Source: RHKX01 sp963823275
GTDB taxonomy: Bacteria > Actinomycetota > Thermoleophilia > Solirubrobacterales > 70-9
Direction of reading: 5' to 3'
Assembly: GCA_963823275.1 (NCBI GenBank)
Contig: CAWGKW010000001.1
Span: forward strand, 620,001 to 684,000
DNA: 64,000 bases
Positions 46,462 to 55,226 of this stretch are shown here, piece after piece; position 1 is the first letter of the stretch; every line of letters starts with the position of its first letter. Both the position numbers and the translations under genes were made by a program. Below the pieces are notes generated by a model. It saw only the letters and a list, made by a program, of their open reading frames with translations, searched no databases and was not told the DNA's origin.

Positions 46462-47285
46462 TGGCCGGTCGTCTGATCGTCTGCCCGACCCCGATCGGCA
46501 ACATCGGGGACGTCTCGCCCCGGCTCAAGCAGGCGCTCGCCGACGCCGATCTCGTCGCCTGTGAGGACACCCGGCGCGCCGGCCGACTCTACGAGCGACT
46601 CGATCTCGAGCCGCCGCGCTTCATCTCCAACCACGATTCCAACGAGGAGAACCGCGCGCCGCAGATCGCCAAGGCGATCGAGCGGGGTGCCAGGGTCGCG
46701 CTGCTGAGCGACGCCGGCACGCCGGTCCTCTCCGACCCCGGCTTCCGGCTGATCCGGACGTGCATCGAGCGCGACATCGAGATCGAGGTCCTGCCCGGCC
46801 CGACCGCGATCACGACCGCCCTCGTCGCCTCCGGCCTGCCCGCTGACCGCTGGCGCTTTGAGGGGTTCCTGCCGCGGCGGGCGGGCGAGCTCGAGCGGGT
46901 CCTGCAGTCGACCGAGACGGTTGTCGCCTTCGAGTCCCCGCGCCGCCTGCCCGCCTCGCTGCGCGCGCTTGCGGCCCTCGCGCCCGATCGCCCCGCGGCG
47001 GTCTGCCGGGAGCTGACGAAGCTCCACGAGGAGGTCGCCCGCGGCACCCTCGGAGACCTCGCGAGGCAGTTCCGAGGCGACGTCAAGGGGGAGATCGTCG
47101 TGGTCATCGCCGCCTCCAGCAAGCGTGCCTCCGCTCCCGACACCGCCTTCGCGGTCGATGCCCTCAGGCGCCTGGTCAAGTCGGGAGCGAGGCCCCGGGC
47201 GGCGGCCGGCGTGGTTGCCGCGCTGACCGGTACGAGGCCGAACGAGCTCTATCGCGAGCTCACCGGTCGCGAGCCCCGGCGTTGA
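46461..47285 (+). CDS. rsmI: 16S rRNA (cytidine1402-2'-O)-methyltransferase
   Basis: Methylates the ribose of C1402 in the decoding centre using SAM. The 274-residue protein has the family signatures LIVCPTPIGNIGD, CEDTRRAGRL, ALLSDAGTPVLSDPG and LPGPTAITTALVASGLP, and FEGFLPRRAGE in the C-terminal half. Length is normal. Overlaps the ROK gene upstream and the helicase gene downstream, so the three are co-translated. Confidence 0.96.
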   Translation: MAGRLIVCPTPIGNIGDVSPRLKQALADADLVACEDTRRAGRLYERLDLEPPRFISNHDSNEENRAPQIAKAIERGARVALLSDAGTPVLSDPGFRLIRTCIERDIEIEVLPGPTAITTALVASGLPADRWRFEGFLPRRAGELERVLQSTETVVAFESPRRLPASLRALAALAPDRPAAVCRELTKLHEEVARGTLGDLARQFRGDVKGEIVVVIAASSKRASAPDTAFAVDALRRLVKSGARPRAAAGVVAALTGTRPNELYRELTGREPRR

Positions 47286-49957
47286 GCGACCTCCCCGAGG
47301 CGCCCGCATCCCTGGGTCGGGGGGTGATCGTCAACGCCGGCGACGACCCGCCGGCGGGATGGGAGGGGGTGGAACGGGTCGAGGTCGGCCCCGACGTCCT
47401 GATCGCCGCCGACCCGTCGGTGCTCGCGCTTCTGCACAGCCGGTGGACGGACCGCGAGCCGGTCGTGGTCTCGCTCGCGATCGATCCCGCCGAGTTCCGC
47501 GAGCCGGCCTCGATCACCGAGCCGCCCTACGAGCTCGCGCCGGACCTCGACCTCCCGCTGGATCGCCTGCATCACCTGGTCTGGGCCAACAACTACGACG
47601 CCCGCTCGGGCGAGCCGATCTGGTGGTGGGGGAAGAAGGCGGCCCGGATCGGCGCGACGATCGCAGGGGGGGCCGACGTGACGCTGCCCGACGGCCGGGA
47701 GGCATGGATCGACGGCGGGCCTCGCTGGAGCGTGCCCGAGACCGGCGATGTCCTGATCGAATCGGGAGCCGTCGATGCCGGCCAGCTCGCCCCGGTGCCG
47801 GTCGATCACCCCGCCTCCCGTGCCGAGCTGGCGTCCGATCAGCTCGCCGCGGTGGGCCACCACGGTGGCCCGGTCCGTGTGATCGCTCCCGCCGGTTCGG
47901 GCAAGACGCGCGTCCTGACCGAGCGGATGCGCCATGTCCTCGCCGACCGGGGCTATCGACGTGAGGCGGTGATCGCGGTCGCCTACAACAAGCTCGCCCA
48001 GAACGAGCTCGAGAATCGCCTGGCGGGACTCGATCCGCGGACGCGGACGCTGAACTCACTCGGCTACTCGCTCCTCAACCGCCATCGGGGGGCGCGTATG
48101 CGAGTCCTCGCCGAGCCGGAGGCCCGCGACCTGATCGGCCGGGTCTTCCCGATCCCGCGTCAGCGGCGCACCAACACCGACCCGGTGGGCCCCTACCTCG
48201 ACGCGCTCACGGTCGCCCGCCTCGGCCTGGTGTCGCCGGTCGAGGTCGAGGAGATGCGCGACGACGTCCCCGGCTTCGCCGACGGGTTCGACTCCTACCG
48301 CGAGGGACTCGCGGAATCGGGCGCGATCGATTTCGACGAGCAGATCTACGGGGCGCTGGAGGCTCTCCTGCGCGACGGCGCCTTCCGCCGCCGGGTCCAG
48401 TCCGAGCACCGCCACCTGCTCGTCGACGAGTTCCAGGACCTGACCCCCGCCCACGTACTGATGATCCGCTTGCTCTCGATGCCCGCGTTCGACGTCTTCG
48501 GGGTCGGCGACGACGACCAGACCATCTACGACCACGCCGGCGCCGACCCGCGGTTCCTCGTCGACTACGCCGAGTTCTTCCCCGGGGCCGAGCACGCCGC
48601 GCTCGAGGTCAACTACCGGTGCGCGGAGGAGATCGTCGACGGCGCCTCGAAGCTCCTCGGCTACAACCGCGTCCGGGTTCCCAAGAGGATTCACGCGGCC
48701 GCCGGCGCCGACCGGTCGCCCGATGCGCTCGAGCTCCGCACCCATCCGTCCTCGGAGGCGGCGGTGACGCTGGTTGAGCTGATCCGCGACTGGCTCGCCG
48801 ACTCCGAGGTCGGACCCGAGGACGTGGCCGTCCTGACCCGGGTCAACTCGCTGCTGCTGGCTCCTCAGGTCGCGCTCTTCACCGCCGGCGTCCCGGTGGC
48901 CTCAGCCGTTCGCGGGGACGTGCTCGAGCGGACCGGGATGGCGGCGGCGCTGGCGTGGTTGCGTGTGGCCGTCGACCCCGAGAACCTGATGCCCGACGAT
49001 CTGGAGTCGATCCGCCGCCGACCGAGCCGCGGCTTTCCCCGCTGGATCAGCAAGTGGTTCGCGAACTGCCGCTCGCTCGAGGACCTGCGAGTGGTCGGCC
49101 GCCGGATCGACGACGAGCGGGTGGCGCGCAAGATCGACGAGATGGCCGACGACATCGGGATGCTCGCCGGGGTCGCGGCCTCGGGCGCCCGCACCCGCGA
49201 GCTGCTGGAAGCGGTCCGCGACCGGATCGGCCTCGGTGGAGCGATGGAGATGCTCGACGGCTCGAAGGGGAGTGAGGCTACGGCCAGCCACCTCGACGAT
49301 CTCGAGGGGTTGATCCAGGTCGCCGACCTCCACGACGACCCCGGTGGCTTCGAGCCCTGGCTTCGCGCCGCCCTCGAGGCCTCCGCCGGCGGCGAGGGCG
49401 TGCGGCTGGCGACCGTTCACCGGGTCAAGGGCCGGGAGTGGGATCGGGTCGCCGTCTACGGGGCCAACCAGGGCCTCTTTCCCCATCGGCTGAGCGAGAG
49501 CTACGAGGCCGAGCGCCGCGTCATGCACGTAGCGATCACGAGGGCCCGTCATCGCTGCACCGTGCTCGCCGATGCCGAGCGCGCCTCCCCCTTTCTCGCC
49601 GAGATCCGCGGGGATGCCAAGCAGGCGGCCAGCAAGCCGTCGGTCAGCGCCGACGTGCTCGGTGGTGTGACCGCACGATCGCGAAGGGCCATGGGCCCCG
49701 ATTCGCCGTCCCCGCTCGAGAGCGCCGGTCCGCAGGCCCACGCCGCCGACGAGGCCCTGCGCGCCTGGCGCAAGGCCCGCTCCGACGAGGACGGCGTCCC
49801 CGCCTACGTGGTCCTCTCCAATCGCCAGCTCGAGGGAATCGCCGCCGCCATGCCGAGCAACGATCGCGAGCTTTCGGCCTGCAATGGGATCGGCCCGACG
49901 AAGCTCGAGCGTTACGGCGAGGACATCCTGGCGATTCTGGACTCGGTCCGGGACTGA
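47282..49957 (+). CDS. UvrD/PcrA-like superfamily 1 DNA helicase with N-terminal extension and HRDC domain
   Basis: An 891-residue helicase. Walker A is APAGSGKTRVLTER at residues ~202-215, and motif II is LLVDEFQDLTPAH. Other motifs are GVGDDDQTIYDHAGAD (III), VNYRCAEEI (IV) and VHRVKGREWDRV with VAITRARHRC (V/VI). The C-terminus is an HRDC-like domain (YVVLSNRQLEGIAAAMPSND then IGPTKLERYGEDI). The first ~185 residues are not helicase; they include PIWWWGKKAARIG and could be a substrate- or partner-binding domain. TTG start overlaps the rsmI stop. Confidence 0.92.
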   Translation: MSDLPEAPASLGRGVIVNAGDDPPAGWEGVERVEVGPDVLIAADPSVLALLHSRWTDREPVVVSLAIDPAEFREPASITEPPYELAPDLDLPLDRLHHLVWANNYDARSGEPIWWWGKKAARIGATIAGGADVTLPDGREAWIDGGPRWSVPETGDVLIESGAVDAGQLAPVPVDHPASRAELASDQLAAVGHHGGPVRVIAPAGSGKTRVLTERMRHVLADRGYRREAVIAVAYNKLAQNELENRLAGLDPRTRTLNSLGYSLLNRHRGARMRVLAEPEARDLIGRVFPIPRQRRTNTDPVGPYLDALTVARLGLVSPVEVEEMRDDVPGFADGFDSYREGLAESGAIDFDEQIYGALEALLRDGAFRRRVQSEHRHLLVDEFQDLTPAHVLMIRLLSMPAFDVFGVGDDDQTIYDHAGADPRFLVDYAEFFPGAEHAALEVNYRCAEEIVDGASKLLGYNRVRVPKRIHAAAGADRSPDALELRTHPSSEAAVTLVELIRDWLADSEVGPEDVAVLTRVNSLLLAPQVALFTAGVPVASAVRGDVLERTGMAAALAWLRVAVDPENLMPDDLESIRRRPSRGFPRWISKWFANCRSLEDLRVVGRRIDDERVARKIDEMADDIGMLAGVAASGARTRELLEAVRDRIGLGGAMEMLDGSKGSEATASHLDDLEGLIQVADLHDDPGGFEPWLRAALEASAGGEGVRLATVHRVKGREWDRVAVYGANQGLFPHRLSESYEAERRVMHVAITRARHRCTVLADAERASPFLAEIRGDAKQAASKPSVSADVLGGVTARSRRAMGPDSPSPLESAGPQAHAADEALRAWRKARSDEDGVPAYVVLSNRQLEGIAAAMPSNDRELSACNGIGPTKLERYGEDILAILDSVRD

Positions 49958-50000
49958 GCGGAACCATTGCCGACCGCCTCGCGCGGTCCGTCGCAGGCGC

Positions 50001-50006
50001 TAGGTT
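50001..50006 (+). promoter_or_regulatory. Putative -10 box of the Mau-like locus
   Basis: TAGGTT ends 10 nt before ATG 50017. There is no Shine-Dalgarno sequence, only GGGG, in between. Confidence 0.4.
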
Positions 50007-50016
50007 GGGGCCCGCG

Positions 50017-51513
50017 ATGGAACTGATTGCGAGATTGCTCTTGGCCGCGATTCTCGCGTACAGCGCGGGCTCCAAGCTTCGTCGGCCACGGGCGAGCAGC
50101 GAGGCGATGGAGACGTTCGGGTTCTCGACCCCCGCGGCCCGGTGGATGGCCTGGGGGTTTGCGGTGGTGGCCGAATCGGTGCTCGCGATCGGGGTGGCGT
50201 CCGGCAGCGACCGTGCGGCCTATCTCGCGGCCGCCCTGATGGCGATGTTCGCGCTGACGCTCGGCTCCGCTCTGCTCAGGGGACGAGCCGGCGCGCCCTG
50301 CGCCTGCTTCGGCGGCGGCTCCAAGGTCAGTGGCCTCGCGATTGCCCGCAACTCCCTGCTCGCGGTTGCCTTCGCGGCCCTGCCGTCGATACCCCAATCG
50401 CTGACGACCGACGAATGGCTGACGGTGGGTCTGGTCGTCGCCCTGGCGGCGGTCGGGGGCCTTGCCGTCGCGGTCCTGGCGCTCGCCCGGGAGATCGGGA
50501 TGCTGCGGCTTCGGCTCGGGCCGGCTGCGGCGCTCGAGGTCGGCCACGAGGGCCCGGAGGTGGGTGGCAGGACCGGGCTCGTCGAGCGGTTCCGGTTCGA
50601 GCGCGGCAACGAGTTCGGACTCGCCGTGTTCAGCTCCGAGGGGTGTCACGTCTGCCGAGCTCTCGAGCCGACGGTCGAGTCGCTCCGGGGCGAGCCGGTC
50701 CTCGCGGTCGAGGTTTTCGAGGAGGGCCGCGATCGCGACGTCTGGGAAGCGCTCGCGATTCCCGGCGCCCCCTACGCCCTCGCGCTCGAGCCGGACGGAA
50801 CGGTTGGCGCCAAGGGAACCTTCAACAACCTGGCTCAGCTCGAGAGCATCATCGCCACGGCGGAGCGACGTCGCGGCGAGCGACGACCGGGTGGAGGTGG
50901 CGGGTGTCTGATCATGAGCCGATCGACGGAGCCCGACCGGATTGCGCGAGCGCTGGAAGGCCTTGCGGCAAGCTCATCGCGGCGCGGGTTTCTCTCTCGC
51001 GTCGGCAAGGGGATCGCCGCCGTAACGGCGGGAGGAGTGGTCGCCAAGCTCGTCCATCCCGGCGAGGCCGACGCCTTTCGTTTCTGCGGTCACACCTACA
51101 CGACAGACTCCTGTCCGCACCCGTCCGGCCCCGAGCTGCCGCGGATCGACCGTCAGGGTTACCCGCTCGACCCCTCGAGCGGGAAGCCGATCGACAACCT
51201 GAACAGACGCGTCAACGGCTCCGGTGAGCCGGTCGACAATCGCGGCAAGCGCCTTCGAGACCCTGACGGTCGCCCGCTTCCGCCGGCCCCGCGGACGAAG
51301 GTCTGCGAGGAGGGGGTCAAGCGCGAGTTCGGCTTCACCACTCACGTCGATGGCAGCTGGTACCGCTGTTGCGATGGCCAGGTGCGCAAGCTCGTCGACT
51401 GCTGCTCGCAGAACGACAAGCGGATCAACGGCGATGCCGCGCTCGAGGGCTACTGCTTCCAGGGGCGCAAGGTCTTCTGCGTCATGTACTACGACACGAA
51501 GGTGCCGTGCTGA
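50017..51513 (+). CDS. MauE-like + thioredoxin-like + MauA-like protein in one open frame
   Basis: Residues 1-165 are a four- to five-helix MauE/DoxX-type membrane unit with the CACFGG motif (C95, C97). Residues ~190-285 form a thioredoxin-like domain with CHVC (C210, C213), matching the MauD role. At residue 300 a third unit starts (MSRSTEPDRIARALEGLA) with a twin-arginine signal and a Cys-rich MauA-like body. No stop separates the units. However, a stop in the next frame (50909-50911) sits just before ATG 50914 and GGAGG at 50893, so a single-base gain may have fused two genes. The locus continues with a MauF-like gene. Function beyond redox handling is unknown. Confidence 0.82.
   Translation: MELIARLLLAAILAYSAGSKLRRPRASSEAMETFGFSTPAARWMAWGFAVVAESVLAIGVASGSDRAAYLAAALMAMFALTLGSALLRGRAGAPCACFGGGSKVSGLAIARNSLLAVAFAALPSIPQSLTTDEWLTVGLVVALAAVGGLAVAVLALAREIGMLRLRLGPAAALEVGHEGPEVGGRTGLVERFRFERGNEFGLAVFSSEGCHVCRALEPTVESLRGEPVLAVEVFEEGRDRDVWEALAIPGAPYALALEPDGTVGAKGTFNNLAQLESIIATAERRRGERRPGGGGGCLIMSRSTEPDRIARALEGLAASSSRRGFLSRVGKGIAAVTAGGVVAKLVHPGEADAFRFCGHTYTTDSCPHPSGPELPRIDRQGYPLDPSSGKPIDNLNRRVNGSGEPVDNRGKRLRDPDGRPLPPAPRTKVCEEGVKREFGFTTHVDGSWYRCCDGQVRKLVDCCSQNDKRINGDAALEGYCFQGRKVFCVMYYDTKVPC
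50914..51513 (+). other. MauA-like Cys-rich Tat-exported domain without a tryptophan pair
   Basis: If read alone this is a 199-residue protein. The N-terminus has the twin-arginine motif SSRRGFLSRVGKG, as MauA precursors do. The mature part has ten cysteines, including two adjacent pairs (SWYRCCDG, LVDCCSQ) and a closing set GYCFQGRKVFCVMYYDTKVPC split as C-x6-C-x8-C. Between C2 and C3 lies a ~50-residue insert of four short G-x-P-[LIV]-D type repeats (GYPLDP, GKPIDN, GEPVDN, GRPLPP). Only one Trp is present in the mature part, so a TTQ cofactor is excluded. Confidence 0.75.
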
Positions 51514-52949
51514 TGGAGCCGCTGCTGATCGCCCTGGCGCTGGCCGGCCTGCTTGTGGGGGCCACCGGTACCTGGTCGCCCTGCGGGTTTTCGATGATCG
51601 AGACGATCGGTCCGACCGGCCACACCGGAGGCTTGCCGACGACTTTGGCCGCCTCGGCAACGTTCGCGCCGTTCGCAGTTCTCGGCGGGGTGATCACATA
51701 CGGGGCGATTGCCCTGCTCGGGCAAGCGCTGCTTGGCACCGGTGGCAGCCTCGCCTACGGGGTCGCCGCCGCCCTGGCGTTGGCGGCAGCGGGGGCTGAG
51801 GCGCGGGGCACTCCGATCGTCCCGCAGGTCCGGCGTCAGCTTCCGGTCGGCTGGCGCGGCAGTGTTCCCATGCCCCTCGCCGCCGCGGGATACGGCGTGC
51901 TGCTCGGGCTCGGCTTCACCACCTTCGTCCTCTCCTACGGCGTCTGGGCGCTGATGGGGGTCAGCCTGGCACTGGGCGATCCGACCGCCGGCATCGTGCT
52001 CGGGGTGTCCTTCGGCCTGGGCCGCGCGCTCCCGATCGTGATTCTCGCTCCGCTCGCCGATCGCCCCTCGGGGGAGCGAGCGTGCGACGCGATGGCGCTG
52101 CGCCCCGGTCTACTGAGGGGCGCACGCGTGGGCGACGCCGTTGCCCTGGTCGTGGTCGCGGCAGCATTGCTCGCCGGTGCGGGTACCGCCGGCGCCTCCA
52201 CCGAGGCCGAGATCCTCCCCCGAACCGTCGCCGCCAACGGCTCCGACCCGTCGGTCGCTGGGCCGGCACTCGCCTACGAGGCGAGGCCGGGCAGAGCGAT
52301 CCTCGTCCAGAACGGGACGAGGACCGAGCTTCTGGGGACGGACCCCGCGGTCGGCGGGCCCTACGTGGCCGTGATCCGTGACGGGCGGGTCGAGATTCTT
52401 GATCGGGTCACCCGGGATCTGCTGGGAGACCTGCCGGCCCAGGGCGCCGATGCACTCGCGATCAGCCGCCACTGGATCGCGATCCGCCGAGCCCGGGTCA
52501 AGGGAGATCGGATCGTCGCCGCTTCGTTGTCTGACTCCGGGGCGCCCCGAACGCTCGTCGCGGTGACCAGGGTCCGCTCGCCGGGTCAGCTGAGCCGACC
52601 CGCCGTGAGCGGGAAGACGCTCGTGGTGGCTCGGTCGAAGTCGTCAGGCAGCAGCCTGCTCCAAGCCGTCCTGCGACCGGGCGGCTCGACGCCCCGGAAG
52701 CTGACGACCTCGCGGGATGCCGCCTTCACCGGGCCGTCGATCGCGGGCTCGAAGGTGGCGTACGTCTCCACGACCGATCGCCGCCAATCGGTCCGGATCA
52801 AGGGCGCCGGCTCCGGTGCGGGTCACAAGGTCCTGACGCGGCGGCCGGGCCCGCCGACGCTCTGGACCACAGCGCTCGGCGGGGACCGGGTCTACATCAC
52901 CATCGTCGCCAAGGGCGGGCGGGGCAGGCTGATCTCCACCGGTCGCTGA
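51513..52949 (+). CDS. MauF/CcdA-like membrane protein fused to a beta-propeller-like domain
   Basis: Residues 1-200 have about six hydrophobic helices with GATGTWSPCGFSMIET (C24), the pattern of MauF and of CcdA/DsbD electron-transfer membrane domains. A further hydrophobic segment (ALVVVAAALLAGAGTAGAS, residues ~210-230) leads into ~245 residues of repeated beta-strand phrases (GPYVAVIRDGRVEILD, RHWIAIRRARV, GSKVAYVSTTDRRQSVRI) that look like a small TolB/YVTN-type propeller outside the membrane. ATG overlaps the previous stop by one base. I infer it delivers reductant for, and perhaps docks, the MauA-like protein. Confidence 0.78.
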   Translation: MEPLLIALALAGLLVGATGTWSPCGFSMIETIGPTGHTGGLPTTLAASATFAPFAVLGGVITYGAIALLGQALLGTGGSLAYGVAAALALAAAGAEARGTPIVPQVRRQLPVGWRGSVPMPLAAAGYGVLLGLGFTTFVLSYGVWALMGVSLALGDPTAGIVLGVSFGLGRALPIVILAPLADRPSGERACDAMALRPGLLRGARVGDAVALVVVAAALLAGAGTAGASTEAEILPRTVAANGSDPSVAGPALAYEARPGRAILVQNGTRTELLGTDPAVGGPYVAVIRDGRVEILDRVTRDLLGDLPAQGADALAISRHWIAIRRARVKGDRIVAASLSDSGAPRTLVAVTRVRSPGQLSRPAVSGKTLVVARSKSSGSSLLQAVLRPGGSTPRKLTTSRDAAFTGPSIAGSKVAYVSTTDRRQSVRIKGAGSGAGHKVLTRRPGPPTLWTTALGGDRVYITIVAKGGRGRLISTGR

Positions 52950-53018
52950 GCCCGCCCCTCCGCGAAGCGGCAGATACACGACGGGGGTCGCATTTCTGCC
53001 GTCTCCCGGGCCTCAGGC

Positions 53019-53688
53019 CTAGGGCGGGCTGATCGCGTCGGGCGGTGGCTCGGGGCGGCCGATGGCTCGGTAGATGGCGCCCGATGGCTTCGCCAATCGC
53101 CAGCGGTCGCCCACCACTTCCAGGTACGCGATGTCGCTCTCGATCGAGGGCTGCGAGCGGTCGGCGAATTCGGTGACGATCGCAAGCCGTCAACCGCGCG
53201 GTGGTGACGTCGCGGCCGATCGAGGTCGAGTCGATCCCGGTCAGGGTGGTGCCCTCCCAGACCGGATAGCCGCGCGGGTCCTCGTAGCCGATCGAGGCCG
53301 AGAGGCTGCCAGCGCACCCGTCGCGCATCACCGGCGGCTTCAGGTCCCGCAGCGCATCGGCCGGCAGCAGCGCGCAGAGCGCTTTCCCGTCACGGGCGTT
53401 GATCGCGTCGATGTAGGCCGAGTAGGCATCCTCGGCCGCCGCAGCCGCCCGCTCCTTCTCGGCCTGGCTGGGTCCCGCGTCGCCGGTCGGCGCCTCGCCC
53501 CGGCCGGACCCGGACGGGCCGTCGGGGTCCGCGGCCGCCTCCGGATTGGAGCGCTCGGCATCGGCCGGCTGCGGCGTGGATGTTGCCACGGACCCAGTCG
53601 TCGAGACCGCCGCCGAGCCACCGCATCCGAGCACCAGCAGCGCCGCTGCCGCTGCCAGGCCCCCCACGATGCTCCTCGATCGCTTCAC
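53019..53688 (-). CDS. Putative lipoprotein, 1-base frameshift
   Basis: The N-terminus is a lipoprotein signal (AAAALLVLGCGGS; lipid on the cysteine), followed by an Ala/Pro/Asp-rich linker and a domain reminiscent of NTF2-like lipoproteins (AYSAYIDAINARDGKALCAL). Near 53185 the frame breaks. With one T removed the text continues IVTEFADRSQPSIESDIAYL, EVVGDRWRLAKPSGAIYRAI, and stops at 53019-53021. The product is otherwise intact, so an assembly indel is likely. Divergent from metG, convergent with the Mau-like locus. Function unknown. Confidence 0.75.
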
Positions 53689-53696
53689 GCGCTGAA

Positions 53697-53702
53697 TAGT
53701 CT
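53697..53702 (+). promoter_or_regulatory. Putative -10 box of metG
   Basis: TAGTCT ends 8 nt before ATG 53711, with no ribosome site in between. Confidence 0.4.
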
Positions 53703-53710
53703 TGCTGGCA

Positions 53711-55226
53711 ATGTCCTTCTACGTCACCACGCCGATCTACTACGTCAACGCGGAGCCGCACCTCGGCCATGCCTACACGACGATCGGTGCCGACATCCTC
53801 GCCCGCCACATGCGCCAGCGCGGCGAGGACGTGTTCTTTCTGACCGGCACCGACGATCACGGGGAGCCGGTGGCCCAGGCCGCCGAGCGGCTCGGCGTCA
53901 CCCCGCGCGAGCTCGCCGACAAGAACTCCCAGCGGTTCCTCGACCTGATGCCGAAGATCGATGCATCCAACGACTTCTTCATCCGCACCAGCGATCCGGA
54001 GCACGTGGCCAGGGTCCAGGAGGTGATGCAGCGGGTCCACGACAACGGCCACGTCTACGAGGGCACCTACGAGGGCTTCTACTGTCCGCGCTGCGCCGAC
54101 TTCAAGACGCCGACCGAGCTCGGACCGGGCAACACCTGTCCGATCCACGAGATCGCGCTCGAGCTGGAGAGGGAGCAGAACTGGTTCTTCCGGCTCTCCA
54201 CCTTCCAGGAGGATCTCGAGCGGCTGTACGAGGAGCGTCCCGGCGTTCGTCGCCCCCGACTTCCGGGCCAACGAGGCGCTCGCGTTCATCAGGGGCGGTC
54301 TGCAGGACGTCTCTCTTTCGCGACGGAAGCTGAGCTGGGGAGTGCCCCTTCCGTGGGATCCCGATCAGGTCATGTACGTCTGGTTCGACGCGCTCCTCAA
54401 CTACTACACCGCGCTCTCCTACGCCCGTCCCGGCGAGGATCTGACCAGCCGCTTCTGGCCGGCGAACCTCCACGTGATGGCCAAGGACATCCTCAAGTTC
54501 CACGCGGTCTACTGGCCGGCTCTGCTGCTCGCCGCCGGACTCGAGCTGCCGGAGCGGATGTACGTCCACGGCTATCTGCTGATGGGCGAGAAGAAGATGT
54601 CGAAGTCGCTCGGCAACGTTCTCGATCCGTTCGAGGTGATCGAGAAGTTCGGATCCGACGCGCTGCGCTTCTACTGCTTCCGCGAGGTCAGCTTCGGCCA
54701 GGACGGCTCGATCTCGGCGGCTGGATTCGAGTCGCGCTACGAGGGCGAGTTGGCGAACGACTTCGGCAACCTCGCGAGCCGGGTGCTGGCGATGGTCGAG
54801 AGGTATCGAGACGGTGTCGTGCCCGCCGGGGTCGGGGTCGATCCCGATCTGGCCGACGGCGAGGGCGGGCTCGGCGGCGTCGAGATCCTCACCACCGGGC
54901 TGCTGGATCGGACCGAGATCAGCCGGGCCCTCGAGGTCTGCTGGTCGGCCGTCCGCAGGCTGAACCGCTACGTCGAGGAGCAGAAGCCGTGGGAGCTTGC
55001 CAAGGATCCGGAGCGGGCAGGGGATCTCGATCGGGTGCTCTACAACCTGATCGAGGGTCTTCGGGTGGTGACCCTGCTCCTGCATCCCTACATCCCGCGT
55101 TCCTCCGATCTGCTGCTGGCCGCGCTGGGCGAGGACTCGCGCGAGATCGCGGCGTTCGGATCCCGCGACGGCGGGCAATCGGTGGAGCGGATCCCGGCGC
55201 TGTTCCCAAAGCTGGAGATCCACTGA
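53711..55226 (+). CDS. metG: Methionyl-tRNA synthetase, 1-base frameshift
   Basis: Charges initiator and elongator tRNA-Met. Class I motifs: TTPIYYVNAEPHLGHAYTT (HIGH-type HLGH) and GEKKMSKSLGNVLDPFEV (KMSKS). Zinc-type cysteines appear in FYCPRCADFKTPTELG and TCPIHE. Near 54240 (GAGCGTCCCGGCG) the frame is lost; removing one C restores AFVAPDFRANEALAFIRGGL and runs into the second half at 54342-55226. Because the gene is essential and both halves are sound, an assembly error is by far the best explanation. Its TGA overlaps the tatD ATG. Confidence 0.93.

Noticed and set aside
50017..51513. True methylamine dehydrogenase with TTQ cofactor
   Set aside because: The MauA-like part has only one Trp in the mature region and no MauG-type dihaem enzyme or full-size MauB is present.
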